A stretch of 64,000 nucleotides of DNA from Sphaerosporella brunnea (GCA_008704415.1 VXIS01000143.1:1-64000), one strand, 5' to 3'. Shown: positions 36,138 through 48,682, counted from the first letter of the stretch. A program made the numbers and translations. The notes: generated from the sequence alone by a model not told the origin.

Positions 36138-36392
36138 CTAGGGTACAAGGGTAATTCGGGTGCCGTTACACACATGCAAAGAGCACCCGACTTCTTTCCT
36201 CCATACAACCAAACAATGCCAAGACCTTTGTCGTCCACGAAGAAGTCGGTATTTTTTTCTTCAAAACACTCAAAACGGCTCTAGGGAGGCCTACGATGCC
36301 ATCCCCAGCTTCACAAAGTTCTAGCAGCAATCGTAGTGGCGTTGCCAGTTGCTGTTTGTTCGGGGAGCACCCGACTTATAGCTACACCCAAG
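36138..36392. mobile_element. 254-bp MITE, copy 2
   Basis: Inverted relative to the copy at 30780-31033, with high identity along the whole length. TA is at both borders (36136-36137 and 36393-36394). It lies between EPL1 and the next gene. Confidence 0.85.
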
Positions 36393-37234
36393 TACTCAGA
36401 CTCAGTAGAGCACTCTAGAGTACTGACAACTTACTATGCATAAGCAGGTATGTGGTCGGTCAGATGTTAGCTTAGAATCAAGACTGCATATCCTAGGTAC
36501 ATACCTAGGTATGTATGTGGTTTGAATGAGCAATTCTGTCGCCGATCCTGCATGTGCGGCTACAATTACCGCGCGTGAGATGATCCCGCCAATGTAACCT
36601 TTTTTTTCTTTTTTTTTTTGTTTGATCCATTGATTGCTGTTTGTATTCGGCCATAACCGCTGGTCCATCCCACAACCTCCGGCGCGCCAGTGATATCCAA
36701 AAAAACACCAAAACAAAGAGAAATTTCGACAAGCAAGGGAACACGATAGGATGGTGGTGGTAGTGGAATGACGGGTGAGAGGTAAAATGAACAAAAACGG
36801 AGAGCAGCAAGCACAAAAAAAAAGAACAGAACATATACCCAGCAGCAATCAAAGCCCAAACAGCCAGTCGCGCGCACCCATCTCACATAAAAAACGAAAA
36901 GAAAAAACAAAACACACACACACACACATACACACGTTCCCAGAAACGCAAAAGCACCCCAATAATTTCCGTCACCATCCCTAGGGTATATAGTGTACCT
37001 TTTTTTGATGAGAACTCCTTCAACAGCCCAGCCAGCACAGTCCATATTTCGACCAGAGAAAACACACCCGACCCACACGAAACACCCAAGGCAGAAAAAG
37101 AAAACCCGATAGAAAGAAACCTGTTAGTGTGTTGACCAGGAAAAAAGAGAAAAAGAAGGAAACCCCTAAACCCAAGACCCAAGAATTAGAAGTTAAGGAT
37201 AAATGGAAAACAAAAAGGTATGCACGCCCAGATT
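36393..37234. other. Intergenic, no gene seen
   Basis: Contains A-rich and CA-repeat simple sequence (36900-36930). Open frames on the minus strand are low-complexity Phe/Val/Cys strings and are not taken as genes. Confidence 0.45.
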
Positions 37235-38515
37235 TCAAGAATGAAACAATTCCCATGCCCGTGCACATAGAGCCAAAAATTCCTCTTTCTTTTGCCGCTT
37301 GGTTTCTGGACTGTCGCCCGCACCAGGGCCAAAGTGATCGTTATCGCGTTCGTATTCCGTCCTAGTCCGTCGACGCCCGGCAGACTGAGGTGGGTGGTAT
37401 TCGCCATTGACATTCAACTTCGACGGCGTGTGCTGCGGGCCCGCCTGCGGTGGGCTGGGAGGCGTTGGGGGTTGGTGCCCACCATAGTGGATTATCCGGG
37501 GAAGTAGATCCTCACGCCCGCTGGACATCATTTGAGGGGCTTCTTCTGCAGATCTGTGGTCACGCGGCCTAGCAAAACTCATGGTGTTTGGCGAGGGCTG
37601 CGATGGCCGGGGCGCCGGATAGTAGTGCCGACCAGACTGGGGAAGCTCCATCCCCCTCACTGAACGCGAACTGTCCAGGCGCTCCGAGGCGAACACGTCC
37701 GATATTGGTGGCAATCGATTGAAGCTCTGGGGGTTATGGGCTGTATGTTGCGGCGGTGGGTGGACAGCTGATTGGCTGTGGCGACCAGTGAATGACTGGT
37801 TCAATGGAGCAGATTGCACGACACGCTCGTTGGCAAACGCTCTGTGCGGCGGCGGGACAATCGTGAGACTATTTGGTGGGCGTCGCTTAGGCGTTTGAGA
37901 GGAGCCCCCGCGCGCCGATGAGGGCTCATTGTCCTTTCCACCGGGCTTCGCATGTCGTTGCAAGCGGGCCTCAATGATGCTCCGCTGCTGGTCACGAACA
38001 GAAATGCTGCGCTGAAGCTGCTCGCGCATGGTAGGGTCCTGCGTCGCAAATCCGGGGGACAGGCATGCCATTCCGACATCCCTCATCGTGGAAAGATTCC
38101 CACCGGCCGTGCGCGGGACAGCAGGGCTAGTGGCTTCAGATTCATTGGACAGGTGGAGTTTTGGGGGCCTGTGGCGAGACGGAGGCTCGGGGGATGTGGG
38201 CTCTTTTTTCACAATTATCTTGGGCGGCTCGCTGCGCTTGCTACATGACATCGTCTGTGAGTCTCCGGGATTGAATGGGGCAGGAGGAGGCGTGACATAC
38301 GGACTCGGAGACTCCGCCGCCTTGTCAGCAGTGGGAACAATGATCGATGCCAGCGCAGAAGACGCCGCTGCGGAATCCGTGGTCTTGGTTGATTTCTTCG
38401 ACGATGTTGAGGTTGCATCCCGTGCTTTCGCCGGGGAAACCGATAGTGCCGCCGATCTCTCAGTCTCTACAACCGGAGGGAGAGGAGGAGGAGCTGTTGC
38501 TGTCTCCGTAGCCAT
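37235..38515 (-). CDS. Disordered fungal protein of unknown function
   Basis: A single exon of 426 aa starting MATETATAPPPLPP. Most of it is Pro/Ser/Arg-rich and disordered. Two parts look structured and probably conserved: MREQLQRSISVRDQQRSIIE, a helix, and the extreme C-terminus KRQKKEEFLALCARAWELFH. I recall C-terminal ends of this type in uncharacterised Pezizomycotina proteins. A chromatin or transcription role would fit the composition but cannot be shown. An alternative ATG lies seven codons upstream at 38536. The upstream region is rich in T and in CCA/CCT runs. Confidence 0.65.
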   Translation of the reverse strand: MATETATAPPPLPPVVETERSAALSVSPAKARDATSTSSKKSTKTTDSAAASSALASIIVPTADKAAESPSPYVTPPPAPFNPGDSQTMSCSKRSEPPKIIVKKEPTSPEPPSRHRPPKLHLSNESEATSPAVPRTAGGNLSTMRDVGMACLSPGFATQDPTMREQLQRSISVRDQQRSIIEARLQRHAKPGGKDNEPSSARGGSSQTPKRRPPNSLTIVPPPHRAFANERVVQSAPLNQSFTGRHSQSAVHPPPQHTAHNPQSFNRLPPISDVFASERLDSSRSVRGMELPQSGRHYYPAPRPSQPSPNTMSFARPRDHRSAEEAPQMMSSGREDLLPRIIHYGGHQPPTPPSPPQAGPQHTPSKLNVNGEYHPPQSAGRRRTRTEYERDNDHFGPGAGDSPETKRQKKEEFLALCARAWELFHS

Positions 38516-41368
38516 ATGGGCAAAGAACGCTATCAACTCGAGGGTGGGGGACGAGTGGGCTGGATGGTGTCGCTACGCCAACGGATAATGGATACGAAAA
38601 ACGTATAAAGTTGTGGGTTGAGAGCGAGCGTGGGAGTAAAAGAGTGAAGAACACAGGAAAGGGGAAACTGAAGGACCCTGGTTTGTGTGCGATTGGGACG
38701 CGGTGTGAGGGAGAAGAAATGAATGGACTTGCAGAAACGTAACAGCAAGGGCGTGAAACACAGCTGACGGGACGCCGGGGCGTGTAAGTATTGTAGCAAC
38801 ACAAGCCAACGCAGCGACACCCAAAAGAGGAGGAGGAGAAGGAGAAAGGTCTACAAGAAGAGTTTTTTTTTTTTTTTTTAGTTTTTTTAGTTTTTTTTTT
38901 TTTTTTTTTTTGGGGGGGGGGGGAGGGAAGAGAGAGGCGGTGGTGGTGGTGGTGGTAGTGGTGAAGACAAGTGAAGCGGGTGGAGTGGTGTATAACTCCA
39001 GGGAAGGAGGGGAGTGTGTCAGAAAGGGGTGGTAGGTGCGGGCGGGGAGAGGTCTGGCCAAACGACACGAGACGATCCTGCGGCGATAGCGGCGGGAAAC
39101 TGGGGGTCGGTAGTTTTGGCTAGTTTGATGGTGGGGGAGGGGATATTGTATTGTTTTCCGACAAGGACGGGGGGCTCATGAACCCGGCGAATGATCGCGA
39201 GTATATCGAATGTGAGAATGAGGAGGGGGAGAAAGAGGAAGAGGAGAAGAAAGAGGAGTAAGCAGAAGGAAAAGATGAGGAGAAGGAAGCACAACGTCGT
39301 CAACACACACATGATACATCATGTAGAGCACTTCCAGAGTACATGTCCCTACCGACTTCTGCAGAGTGAAGTATTATTACCCTTGATACGCCACATGCAC
39401 ATTCTTGCATCTATGTAGACCAAAAACATCAAAAACAAGCGGCGTTAACCTTTTCGTTCTCGCGCTGTGCATAAGCACCCGCCGTGAGATGCTCACAAAC
39501 CCAGACAGATATGGCACCTGCCCTCCCTCTGTCACTGCACTTTTCCGTCCCACCTCCGACCTCTCCCAATTGCATCTCCCACCCCCTCCCACCCCTCCCC
39601 ACTCCACCCCTCCCCACCAGGTACTCTACTATAGCAAAGGAGCGCATTTCTACCCAATGAATCCTCGACAAATGCAGTTCTCTCCCTAGCTCGTGATGTG
39701 TCTACAACTCCCATTGCTTCAGAATTTGGCGCTCGGTTTCAGTCAACCCTGAGCCGATGGCTGGTGGGGTGGGTTTCACTATCGCTAGCCAAGCGGCAAC
39801 GAAACGCTTCTGCTAACGATCGGGCTAGCGGCTGGGCTGGGGGAAGTTTGGAACAGACAGAACGCCGGGCGTTCGGGTGCGTGCTAAGAACCAACCATAA
39901 CCTCGACAAAAATACCCTCAATTCCTGACGGCCATCGCGTAATAGGTCAGAGATATACATAAAGTATGCGATATGTTCATTCATTCATGTTAGGTGATTC
40001 TTGGCTAGGCTCCCACTGTGAAAACCCACCCAAAAAAAAAAAAAAAAACTCCGAGAAAGCTAGTATAGCAGGTGCAAGCATGTAAGTACTTGCACAGTCA
40101 ATGATTGACAAAGCATTTCGCCTTGCACAACTTGGAACGCCTCATCCCGGGCTTGAGCTAGGTAGGTATGCTAGGATGCGTTCGACTTTTCACCGGGCCA
40201 TCTTCCGAACAGATCAAAGCGACGCACGCCACTCAATACATATCATATAGGCAAAAGGGCAGGGGCACACGTCTCCGATCCGGCCGATCCATCCTTGTGA
40301 GATTCAGCCATAAGTGTGTCATGCGATATCGATTCTCGATCGGGGGGTTTCACGCTATATCACTCGTTCTTTCGATGATGGGCTATGCCACAACCAAGAG
40401 CCTTTGGGTCTCTCCAAGACGGAAATTGCAAGCTGCATGCCGAGTTATTCCGACACATAACTAGCCAGGCAAGGGTACGTACGGGTGGCTATCCTTGAGA
40501 CTCAGTACCTATCATCTATCCGATGGCGGTAAAGCTCCAGGCGTCTCACCGTAGAGCCGCGAAATGGTCGAAACCACCAGTTGATCGCCCAGATCACGCC
40601 ACCTCGAGCTTTTTTTTTAGCGCAAAGGCGAATTTCAACCAGTGTGTCCTCCCAGGGAAGGATCCATCAGAGCTCGCTCGATATCCTTTCGGTCGTTGGT
40701 AGATGGGGGATACATACTGAACTGAACATGTTGACATCACCACCATTGAGGAGATACTTATCAACGAAGACCTCGGTATTCTTAGTATTGCGAACTGGCT
40801 ATCTCGGGCGCATTCGTTGTGTGTGTAGGTAATCAATTTTATTGTCCGTATGCCGCCGCCGCCGCGAACGATCATGACAGACCCTTATCCTGTTCGCCAC
40901 CTTATTGGTGTTATCTGCACGTTCGTTGTTTGAGGTTGGATTTGCGCGGGATAGAGTCTCACATCTCAATTGAGCGGCTCTCAAGCTCGGGTGTGGTGGA
41001 GCCTGGTTGCGGTCCGGCCTTTTCGGCTCGAGGAAGGCCAAGGTGCGCGGAGGCGGTCAAAATTTCTTCCTCGATACAAGTACTCCTACATGGGGCACCA
41101 GCTGCAATCCGCAGCCATATATCCAGCTGGACTCTTGGGTTTTCTGCGGCTTTCCTCACAGCCCACACACAAAAGAAAAGCAAAATGAATAGGTATATAT
41201 AGTATTACCCATTTCCCAATCATGCAGTAACAAGACGAATGGTTCAAATTCAGAATTCGTACAAATCAGCGCTATTAGTAGATCTCTCCCCGGCCGAACG
41301 TACTTGCCTACCAACATGGGCACCGATCCAGTGCGCGCGCCAAGTTTGCCTCAACCATGGCGGGTGTC
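38516..41368. other. Intergenic, no gene seen
   Basis: The first 600 bp are simple sequence (T, G and GGT runs at 38860-38960, GAGGA runs near 39220-39290), probably leader and promoter of the minus-strand gene. The rest holds only short unconvincing frames, an A run near 40032-40050 and the 3' flank of BUR1. Confidence 0.45.
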
Positions 41369-43473
41369 CTATCTTCGGTAGATGTTGTGGGTGGGCTCCC
41401 TGTCACGGCTCTGGCTCCTGTGCACAGGTCCTTTGTAGCCACGTTCCCCTCCTCCTCCACGATCATGCCAGTCCCTATCCCTGTCCCTGTCCCTGTCCCT
41501 GTCCCGATCTCTATCCCGATGGCTCTCTCTGTCTTGGTCGCGACTAATGCCACGATCTCTATCCCAGCCACGGTTGCTCCGCCGATCGTCGTCTGGACCA
41601 TATGATGGAATGTAAGTATCCCTGTCGGGACCTCCACCACCGCCTCCTCCGCCTCCCCCTCCACGGTTGCGACGACGGTCACGATCCGATGCACTGCCCA
41701 TAGAACGAGGAGGTGGGGGTGGTAAGCCCGCATCTCGAGGATGTAAGTGGCCAGGAGGGTCCGCAGTTTTTGCCCACGGAGGTCTGTGGTCTGGAACCCC
41801 CCGATCACGATGGATGGGGGGAACTCGACTACTGTCGGGTAGCGGATGACGTTCGGGGCGACCCAGGTGGTGACGGCCACCGCTTCCGTTCGCCCAATTG
41901 TCAGATCGTCTGCCTCCACTGCTATGCCAGGGCCCCATCTCCCCCGCCCGACCAGCCCATTCCTGACCACCGTTCTGACCTACACCCACGCTGCCTCCAG
42001 CCGGTGCTGGAGGAAGTCTGTGTCTGTTCTTTTTGCCATCCAGCTCATGACTGTCCTTGAACTTAGGAACTTCTCCTGGCTTGAGAGGTGGTGGACCTAT
42101 CCTGAAGTACTCGTGCTTCAATGAGTCAATGGCGTTGATTCGTTTGGCTGGATCCAGCTTGAGCAGCTCAGACAACAGAGAAACACCAGCACTTCCCATT
42201 CTATTTAAAGTCAGCGAAATTGAAAATGGCCTCGTGTTCTGAAAACTGACTTAGCATGCTGGCCTTCTAAAGTCCGATGGAAGATCATGTTCTTGATCGC
42301 CTCGAACCCAGGTAAACGTTGCGCCGAAGGCATGGATTTCGCAGTAGGGGGTCCACACAATCCGAAGATCTTGTGCAACTGATCGATATCGCTGTTACCT
42401 TGAAGGATGGGCTTCCTTTTGTACATTTCGGCGAACACACATCTGGGACAGTTAACAAAGTGGGCGGTACATTCTATGGCAGAAGAGGCTCACCCTACAC
42501 CCCAAAGGTCGATCGCTGATGTGTACCGCTTCTCTCCCAACAGAAGCTCCGGAGGCCGATACCACCTAGTGACGACACAATTTGTGTAGTCTCGCTGGGC
42601 GACACCACCTCCTCCACCAGGAACCGGGACTGCTTCATCGAATATGCGCGCAAGGCCAAAGTCTGCGATACGGAGGACGCCGCAATTATCAATAAGGAGG
42701 TTCGCGGCTGCGGAAACAATCTGTCAGATCAATCTGACCTACTAACGATGCGGCGTTTCAGACCTTTCATGTCTCGGTGAAGGATGTGGTTCTCATGCAA
42801 GTATTTCGTGCCTTCGAGCAGCTGTAGCATATAGCATTTAACCAGTCCATCGCTGAACTCGACGTCTTTGTTCGTCAACAGACCTGCCAGATCATGCTCC
42901 ATGTATGGGGTGATCATGTACATGGTGCCTCTGGGAGACACTGTTCGGCCTGTTGCAGTCGCGTCAGTCGCGGTGATTCCGGACACGTCCAAGCCGTAAA
43001 GAGCACGATGTCATACTTCTCCGCTCCACTGCCATCTCGATGAGTCGGATTATGTTTGTATGGTCCATGATCTTGAGGATCTTGATTTCCCGTAGCGCCG
43101 TGATAGGAAACTGTTTGCCAGGCACATCAGCCCCGAAGCAAACGTGCAATTTCGGCGACAGGGTCGCAAAAACATACCCCCTCGTCTTTGGCATTGTGCA
43201 TTAGAATCTTCTTCAACGCGACCAACTTTCCGGTCTGCCTATGCCGAGCTTTGTGGACCTCGCTGAGCCACGAGCGCGATCAGAACAGTCACGATTGTAA
43301 GTAATTGGGAGACTATACCCGAAAGTCCCTTCTCCAAGCTTCCCAAGCATCTCGTATGCTTTTATTGACTCGCATCCCTGGAATCGAGGTCGACCGGACG
43401 GGTCGACGGCTAGTGGTTTCTTTCGCGGTGGTTCCGTCGTTGACGGACCTGGGGATTCCCGCTTCATCGTCAT
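41369..43473 (-). CDS. BUR1: BUR1/SGV1 (CDK9-like) serine/threonine kinase
   Basis: Cyclin-dependent kinase of transcription elongation, acting on the RNA polymerase II tail and Spt5. Exons (minus): 43473-43319, 43262-43178, 43110-43017, 42949-42764, 42707-42494, 42442-42251, 42200-41369; 585 aa. The kinase domain spans roughly residues 38-340: [14 protein letters not shown] (Gly loop), ALKKI (Lys), [11 protein letters not shown] (the cyclin-binding PSTAIRE-type helix), HRDMKAANLL (catalytic Asp), [46 protein letters not shown] after the kinase is typical of Bur1. The C-terminus is Pro/Gly-rich, with a Gly run and a long Arg-Asp repeat encoded by CCTGTC repeats on the plus strand (about 41470-41505). 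Intact. Confidence 0.93.
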
Positions 43474-45739
43474 GCGAAATCAAGCTGGCAGCTGTCGAGA
43501 TGGAGATATAACTGGGGGAAGTACGACTGTGAGCGGGTATGTGATGTTGTGTTAAGGGGAGGGGGAAGATTTTGTTCGAAGGTGAAGGTGTTTTTAGGAT
43601 GTTGTGAGTAACGCGGATCACGCTCTTAATTAGCGCCAATTGTCATCAACCTTGCCTTAGTCAGAATAGCGGTGCCGCCACGAAACCCAAACCCTGAGGT
43701 CACATACTTCGATGTTTACACCTTCTCCCTTCTCGAGATTTCAGCTTTACAATGAAGACCGAAGAATATACCCTTAATAAAGGGCCATATACAAGCTCAG
43801 GAAATAAGGCCGAGGTGGAGGCCAAGTAAATATACTCTATCAGCGCCCGCCATTAACATGCGAGTCAGTGTATATACCCAAGCCCCAAGGAGAAACCTGC
43901 GTCCCTGAAAATGACCGCGCCCAAGTTCGAGACGTGAGAGCTCGTCAGCGACGACTCGAAGTCTTAAAAACTATGCCTCGAAGCCTTGAAATCTTTTTGA
44001 TCAAGTGGGTACGTTTATCATCTCAGGCATCTTCAATTTCCACATATCTGAATGCTGCTCCATAACGTCACTATCAGGCCCAAATCATCGAACCGGTAGT
44101 AGATATCGATAACCCGTGGCCACAAATCTTGAAGGCGAATAGGCCCTCGAGGATTAGTCGTAAAGAGGCCGGCAGCTGATGGTGCTATACTGTCACCCGA
44201 GTACGGATGTTTGGATGCAAGGTCTTATTCCTAAGAGGTCTGATGATACCTAGTCGTCGATTTTGCGTTGAGCAAGCATGTTTTCTCACTCGTACGATTC
44301 ATATCACGGTCCATATTTCGGAGATTTGTAGCATTCACCTTCTTCGGCGGATCCACTTTGACCAATACCCATGCCAAATTTTAACTACACGTTAAAGAGG
44401 TGGCTGATCACCCGTGCCGTAGGTTTATGGTGGCGGCACGGTTGAGCATCGCCTTCCGTCTGCGCGCCGTCCGTTGAGATCGGCGTCTTGGAAGCACTTT
44501 CACGAAGTAAGTCAAAGAGATGAAATACACTGAATAACACAAGAGGCTTCAATACTCCGTACGGTTTATAACAGGCAGAACATGACTGTTCAACAAACAC
44601 ACTACCCTCAGAACCCCAGGACCCTCAGCCTCATGGGAAGAACAAATATTCGCGTAGAAAGGAAATAATGAAACTCAATCCCATGTCCGAAGTTCAACAA
44701 AAACATACAGCCTTGTGTCACTTGGTAATTCCAGAAGACCATTGTTGTTGAGTAGAAATGGTGGATGAGGAGAAGCAACAGTTCTCTTTGCACTTGGGAC
44801 GACGGAAGGAACATCATTGCTAAAACCAGAGCAGGAACGAATGCCTTAATAGAGGCCGAACATGGCGACTAGAAGAGTGAGGATGCTAGTCAGCGGAGCT
44901 TTTACTAAAAGCAAAAGACATCGAGGGTTAACATACGAAACTAAAGCAGGGCCCTTTGAGGTTGGAAGCCGAGGGCTTCTTTACTCTCTTTGCCGGATGT
45001 TTTTTACTCCTCTTTGGGGGTTGAAAGCTGGGACTTGTTTGCTTTTGGGAGTTTGAAAGCTGGCTCCCCTTGGTGGTTTGGAGAATCGGGGCTTCTTCGC
45101 TTCTTTGCAAGTTCCGCAAAACAATAATAGATTCCTCGATCCAAGAATTTGGTATTTATCTGTCAATCGTCCGGCTCCTGTTTCGAGAGAGAATCTCCCT
45201 CACTCGGATTTGTGTGTCGACATTTGTGAATAGCAATGATGGTAACCTCTTGTCTTGAAGGCATGGTGGTAAAATAGTAATGCGATAATGTAGTGAAGTT
45301 GTGATGTAACTTTCGAGAGGTACCTGAAATATGAAAAGGAAAGAAGGGAAGAGTCATGGTATACTAGTTGGCTACATACATACCAGTTGGCTTCACTGCA
45401 ACTCACTCGGTAGATAAATGACCCCTCAAAGTCTTTCTACCAAGAGTCCAAAGTCCGTGCAAAGAGAATTATCCCTTCAAGTTCTTACTTAGTTGTCGTT
45501 CTCAGAATTAGCTTTTTATTCAACTTGAATGTGCCTCCGCCTAAGCACGTGGATTCCCACTGCGCCACTGCGCCACTGCGCCACTGCTAGCCAAATCCTT
45601 GTTAACTGTGCAACTCTGATTCCATACCTCAACCCAAAACCTGGCAACTCAAGGAGAGAGAGAAAGACAACTCCTCTCCGCACGAACCAGCAACTCTCAA
45701 ATTCCCGCATCGTAGCATTCTTTCTATTCGCCATCCCCC
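43474..45739. other. Intergenic; a doubtful small gene near 43.75-44.2 kb
   Basis: Around 43752 a plus-strand frame starts MKTEEYTLNKGPYTSSGNK, and further protein-like pieces follow in other frames (VPENDRAQVRDVRARQRRLE and AQIIEPVVDIDNPWPQILKA). No set of introns joining them could be settled. The rest, including an imperfect repeat of AAAGCTGG/GGGGCTTCTT near 44960-45115, shows no gene. Confidence 0.3.
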
Positions 45740-46518
45740 ATGCCGGCCGTCCATCCTAAGCAGCGCAAGATTGCAATCGTAGGCAGCAGGGCTGTTGGTA
45801 TGTCTCTGGTCGTTGCCAATCCGAATATCTACCTCTAACGCGCAAGCCCAGGCAAGTCATCGCTCACGGTGCAATTCGTCGAAAATCACTTTGTCGAATC
45901 GTATTATCCCACAATCGAGAACACTTTCCAGAGGACCATTAAGTACAAGGGTCAGGAATATGCGACCGAGATCATAGACACCGCAGGCCAGGTACGATTC
46001 ACGCCTTCCTTCCTCGTGCGGTGCACGGACAATAGTACAACCTTCATCTCGGCTCTGGTTGCTAATGACGGTGCCGGCGCATCTAGGACGAGTACAGTAT
46101 CTTGAACTCGAGGCATTCCATCGGTATCCACGGTTACATGCTCGTCTACTCGGTTGCTTCCAAGCAGTCATTCGAGATGGTCAAGATCATCCGTGACAAA
46201 GTCCTGAACCACCTCGTATGTTGCATGCAGCCTCACCGCCTTAAAAGCTGCCTTGCACCTTTTTTGCTGATTACTTCCTAGGGAGCTGATTGGGTTCCCA
46301 TTGTGGTTGTCGGCAACAAATCGGACCTGCACATCCAGCGACAAGTCACGGCAGAAGAGGGCAAGGCCTTGACTGCCGAGTGGAACTGCGCCTGGACAGA
46401 GGCATCCGCGCGACACAACGAGAACGTGGTCAAGGCATTCGAGCTGATGATCGCAGAAGTGGAAAAGGCCCAGAATCCTCAACAGCCGCCTGGAGGCAAA
46501 GGCTGCGTCATCATGTGA
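45740..46518 (+). CDS. rhb1: Rheb-type small GTPase
   Basis: Ras-family GTPase that activates TOR complex 1 and affects arginine uptake in fungi. Exons 45740-45797, 45852-45991, 46087-46215 and 46282-46518; 187 aa, normal length. Motifs: P-loop GSRAVGKSS with the Arg characteristic of Rheb, switch I YYPTIENTF, DTAGQDEYS, NKSDLH (G4), and EASAR in the G5 position. The C-terminal CVIM box signals farnesylation. Rheb proteins usually have GSRSVGKSS; here Ala replaces Ser. Introns are 54-95 nt and all joins keep frame. Confidence 0.95.
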
Positions 46519-47183
46519 ATGTTCGTTTTCCTCGAAACATGCCTAGCCCGTCTACGAAGTGTTGCACGATGACAGGCGACTGATCTACTCAATACTCTCT
46601 TATTCTGGTGGTGCCGCAAGGCGGGGGATGTTTTGTGGCGGAACAGGAACAATCTATCCCTGGCCTCTCTTCTATCTCGATCCTTAATGTGTGCGGGAAA
46701 CGAGAGTGGAGGTTGTGACGACATTTGCGATGGTACTAATGAATTGCGTTCCCCCGTTGATGCTTTTTGTTGTGTTTTCTTTTTTCTCCCTTGTGGGTGT
46801 CTGCTTTTGCCATGGGGGGTTTTTTTTCTTTTTTTTTTCATTCTTTCTTTTTTTTGGTGTGTGCTGTGCACCGAAGAGCGATGCTCACGTGTAATATTTC
46901 ACTCATTATTTCACTTGTCCAAGCCAAGTTGCTCGGCTGGTTTCTTTTTTTTTTTGTACACACTGCGTTTGAACAGGCAGGCAGGTTTTGTAGATGGAAC
47001 TGTGTGCGAAATAGATTTGTGGGGATTGTCTATGTAGATACTCCGCGTGGTTTCTTGCGGATCACGTTTGTTGGATGGCCCATGGAGATCTCAGGCGATC
47101 GGCCCATCTTGCCAAGCTACGTATCCGTTAGCTCAGACGGCCGAAAGAAGGGACCTGTGTGTAGATGCCTAGGTATGTATGTA
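46519..47183. other. Downstream of Rheb, T-rich, no gene
   Basis: T-rich 3' flank with several poly-T tracts. The open frames are Phe-rich artefacts. Confidence 0.5.
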
Positions 47184-47431
47184 CTCGGGGGATTTTTAAG
47201 TGTTGGGACACCTAAAAACCCTCAGAAAAAGCGAACAATCGCTATTTCCACTGGCTTTGGTCCGAAAAATTCGTTCGCTGGCTCAAAATCAATGCAAAAG
47301 CCCCCTCAAAAATTTTGCCATAGATAAGTCGAGAGTCTATTTTTCTTTGCGATGATGTCGTTGCCGTGTTTTTAGTGGGGCGTGTATGGGTTAGGTTTTT
47401 CAAGTGTCCCAAGACTTAAAAATCCCCCGAG
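47184..47431. mobile_element. MITE, 248 bp
   Basis: Inverted ends start CTCGGGGGATTTTTAAGT and match over about 40 bp. The flank is TA on the left and TT on the right. The piece TTGGGACACCTAAA resembles the end of the 300-bp MITE family (31690, 60449), so the two may be distantly related. Confidence 0.7.
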
Positions 47432-47841
47432 TTGGATACCTAGATAGAGCAGATAGTAGATATGCATCACATGGTTGTTATCTCCGCTTAGCCAAGGCAG
47501 GAAGGAACGTTCGGGGGAAGCTGCACGGAAGCATCTGGATGGTTGGTTGGTTGATTGATTGATTGGTTGGTTGGCAAGGCAGGCAGCATAACCGTCCAGG
47601 AGCTTGCAAGGAGCAGAGCCAGAGCTTGTGAACTTCTTTAGCTTCAATTCACACTCCCCTTTCCTCCCCCCCCCTAGAACCTTGTGCTTGCGGGAAGACG
47701 ACACGAGTCGTGCAAACGAAAATTCCACCCCTTGTGTCAAGTCTACACAGCACAGCACCGGCCCGCGCCCACAACAAGAATAACAACAATAACCAACAAT
47801 TGCAACAACAACAACAACAACAATAACAATAATAGATAATA
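47432..47841. promoter_or_regulatory. Upstream region of the PPPDE gene
   Basis: Contains GGTT/GATT simple repeats near 47540-47570 and a CAA/AAT-rich leader just before the start codon. No specific site is assigned. Confidence 0.3.
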
Positions 47842-48682
47842 ATGTCGACAAATCGCCGCCCCACAAACAGCTCGCTGCAAAAGACGTCGGTAATAATCAA
47901 CGTCTACGACCTGCTTCCGCCGGGGCGGTTATCGGCGACCCTGTGGTTCCTGGGCACGGGGCTGCTGCACACGGGGGTGTGCATCGGCGAGCGCGAGTTC
48001 GCGTTCGGCGGCCACGACCGGCCGGATGTGACGGGCGTATACTGGACGAAACCCAAGACTGATCCGCCGGGCGGGACGTGGAGGTGTGAGATTCTGCATG
48101 GGTTTACGTATGCGACAGCGGAGGAGATCGAGGGGATTGTGCGTGAGGTGGGTATCGCCAAGTAGTTTTCCCTACTACTGCTACTCTACTTTTTGAGAGG
48201 AGGGACTGATTGGGAGTTTTGCGTTTGGTGAACAGGCTTCGAAAGAATTTCTAGGCCCCTCCTATAACCTCCTCACCAGAAATTGCAACCACTTCACCTC
48301 CCACCTCTGTCAAGCCCTCACCGGCCAGCCCGCGCCCGCATACCTGAACCGCGCCGCCTCCATCGGCGTAGCTATGCCCTGCGTTGTTCCCGCCGGCTGG
48401 GTCGAGCCGCCCGAGTGTGAGCTCGAGGAGGGGGAAGACGAAGAGGCGCGGTTGACTGCAACTACACGCCGACATAGTGTTGACGACGCATGGGACACTG
48501 GTAGCGACGATGGTGGCGGGGGAGCCGGGTATGACAGTGACAGTGAGGATGAGCGGAGGAGGAGGGAGAGGCAGAAAGCGGAGGAGCGGAGGAAGCGGCG
48601 GGGACAAGGTGATGCCAGAGACAAGAGCGGGAAGGGGTTGCCGGCTGCTGAGAGGGCGAGGTTGGATACGACCGTTGTGTAG
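47842..48682 (+). CDS. PPPDE-domain (DeSI-type) putative isopeptidase
   Basis: Papain-like PPPDE fold of the DeSI family, which removes SUMO or ubiquitin in animals; the fungal target is not known. Exons 47842-48147 and 48236-48682 join in frame to 250 aa. The catalytic pair is present: His in GTGLLHTGVCIGEREFAFGG and Cys in LLTRNCNHFTSHLCQAL. The domain starts VIINVYDLLPPG and ends about residue 150. The C-terminal third is acidic then basic (DSDSEDERRRRERQKAEERR) and probably disordered. A CAA-repeat leader precedes the ATG. Intact. Confidence 0.9.

Noticed and set aside
36505..37268. Hydrophobic Phe/Val/Cys-rich minus-strand frames
   Set aside because: Composition follows the A- and CA-rich simple sequence of the plus strand; frames overlap each other and lack splice continuity.
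41308..41970. 220-codon minus-strand frame overlapping the BUR1 tail
   Set aside because: It is a shifted reading of the Arg-Asp repeat region; the BUR1 frame is the one joined to the kinase exons.
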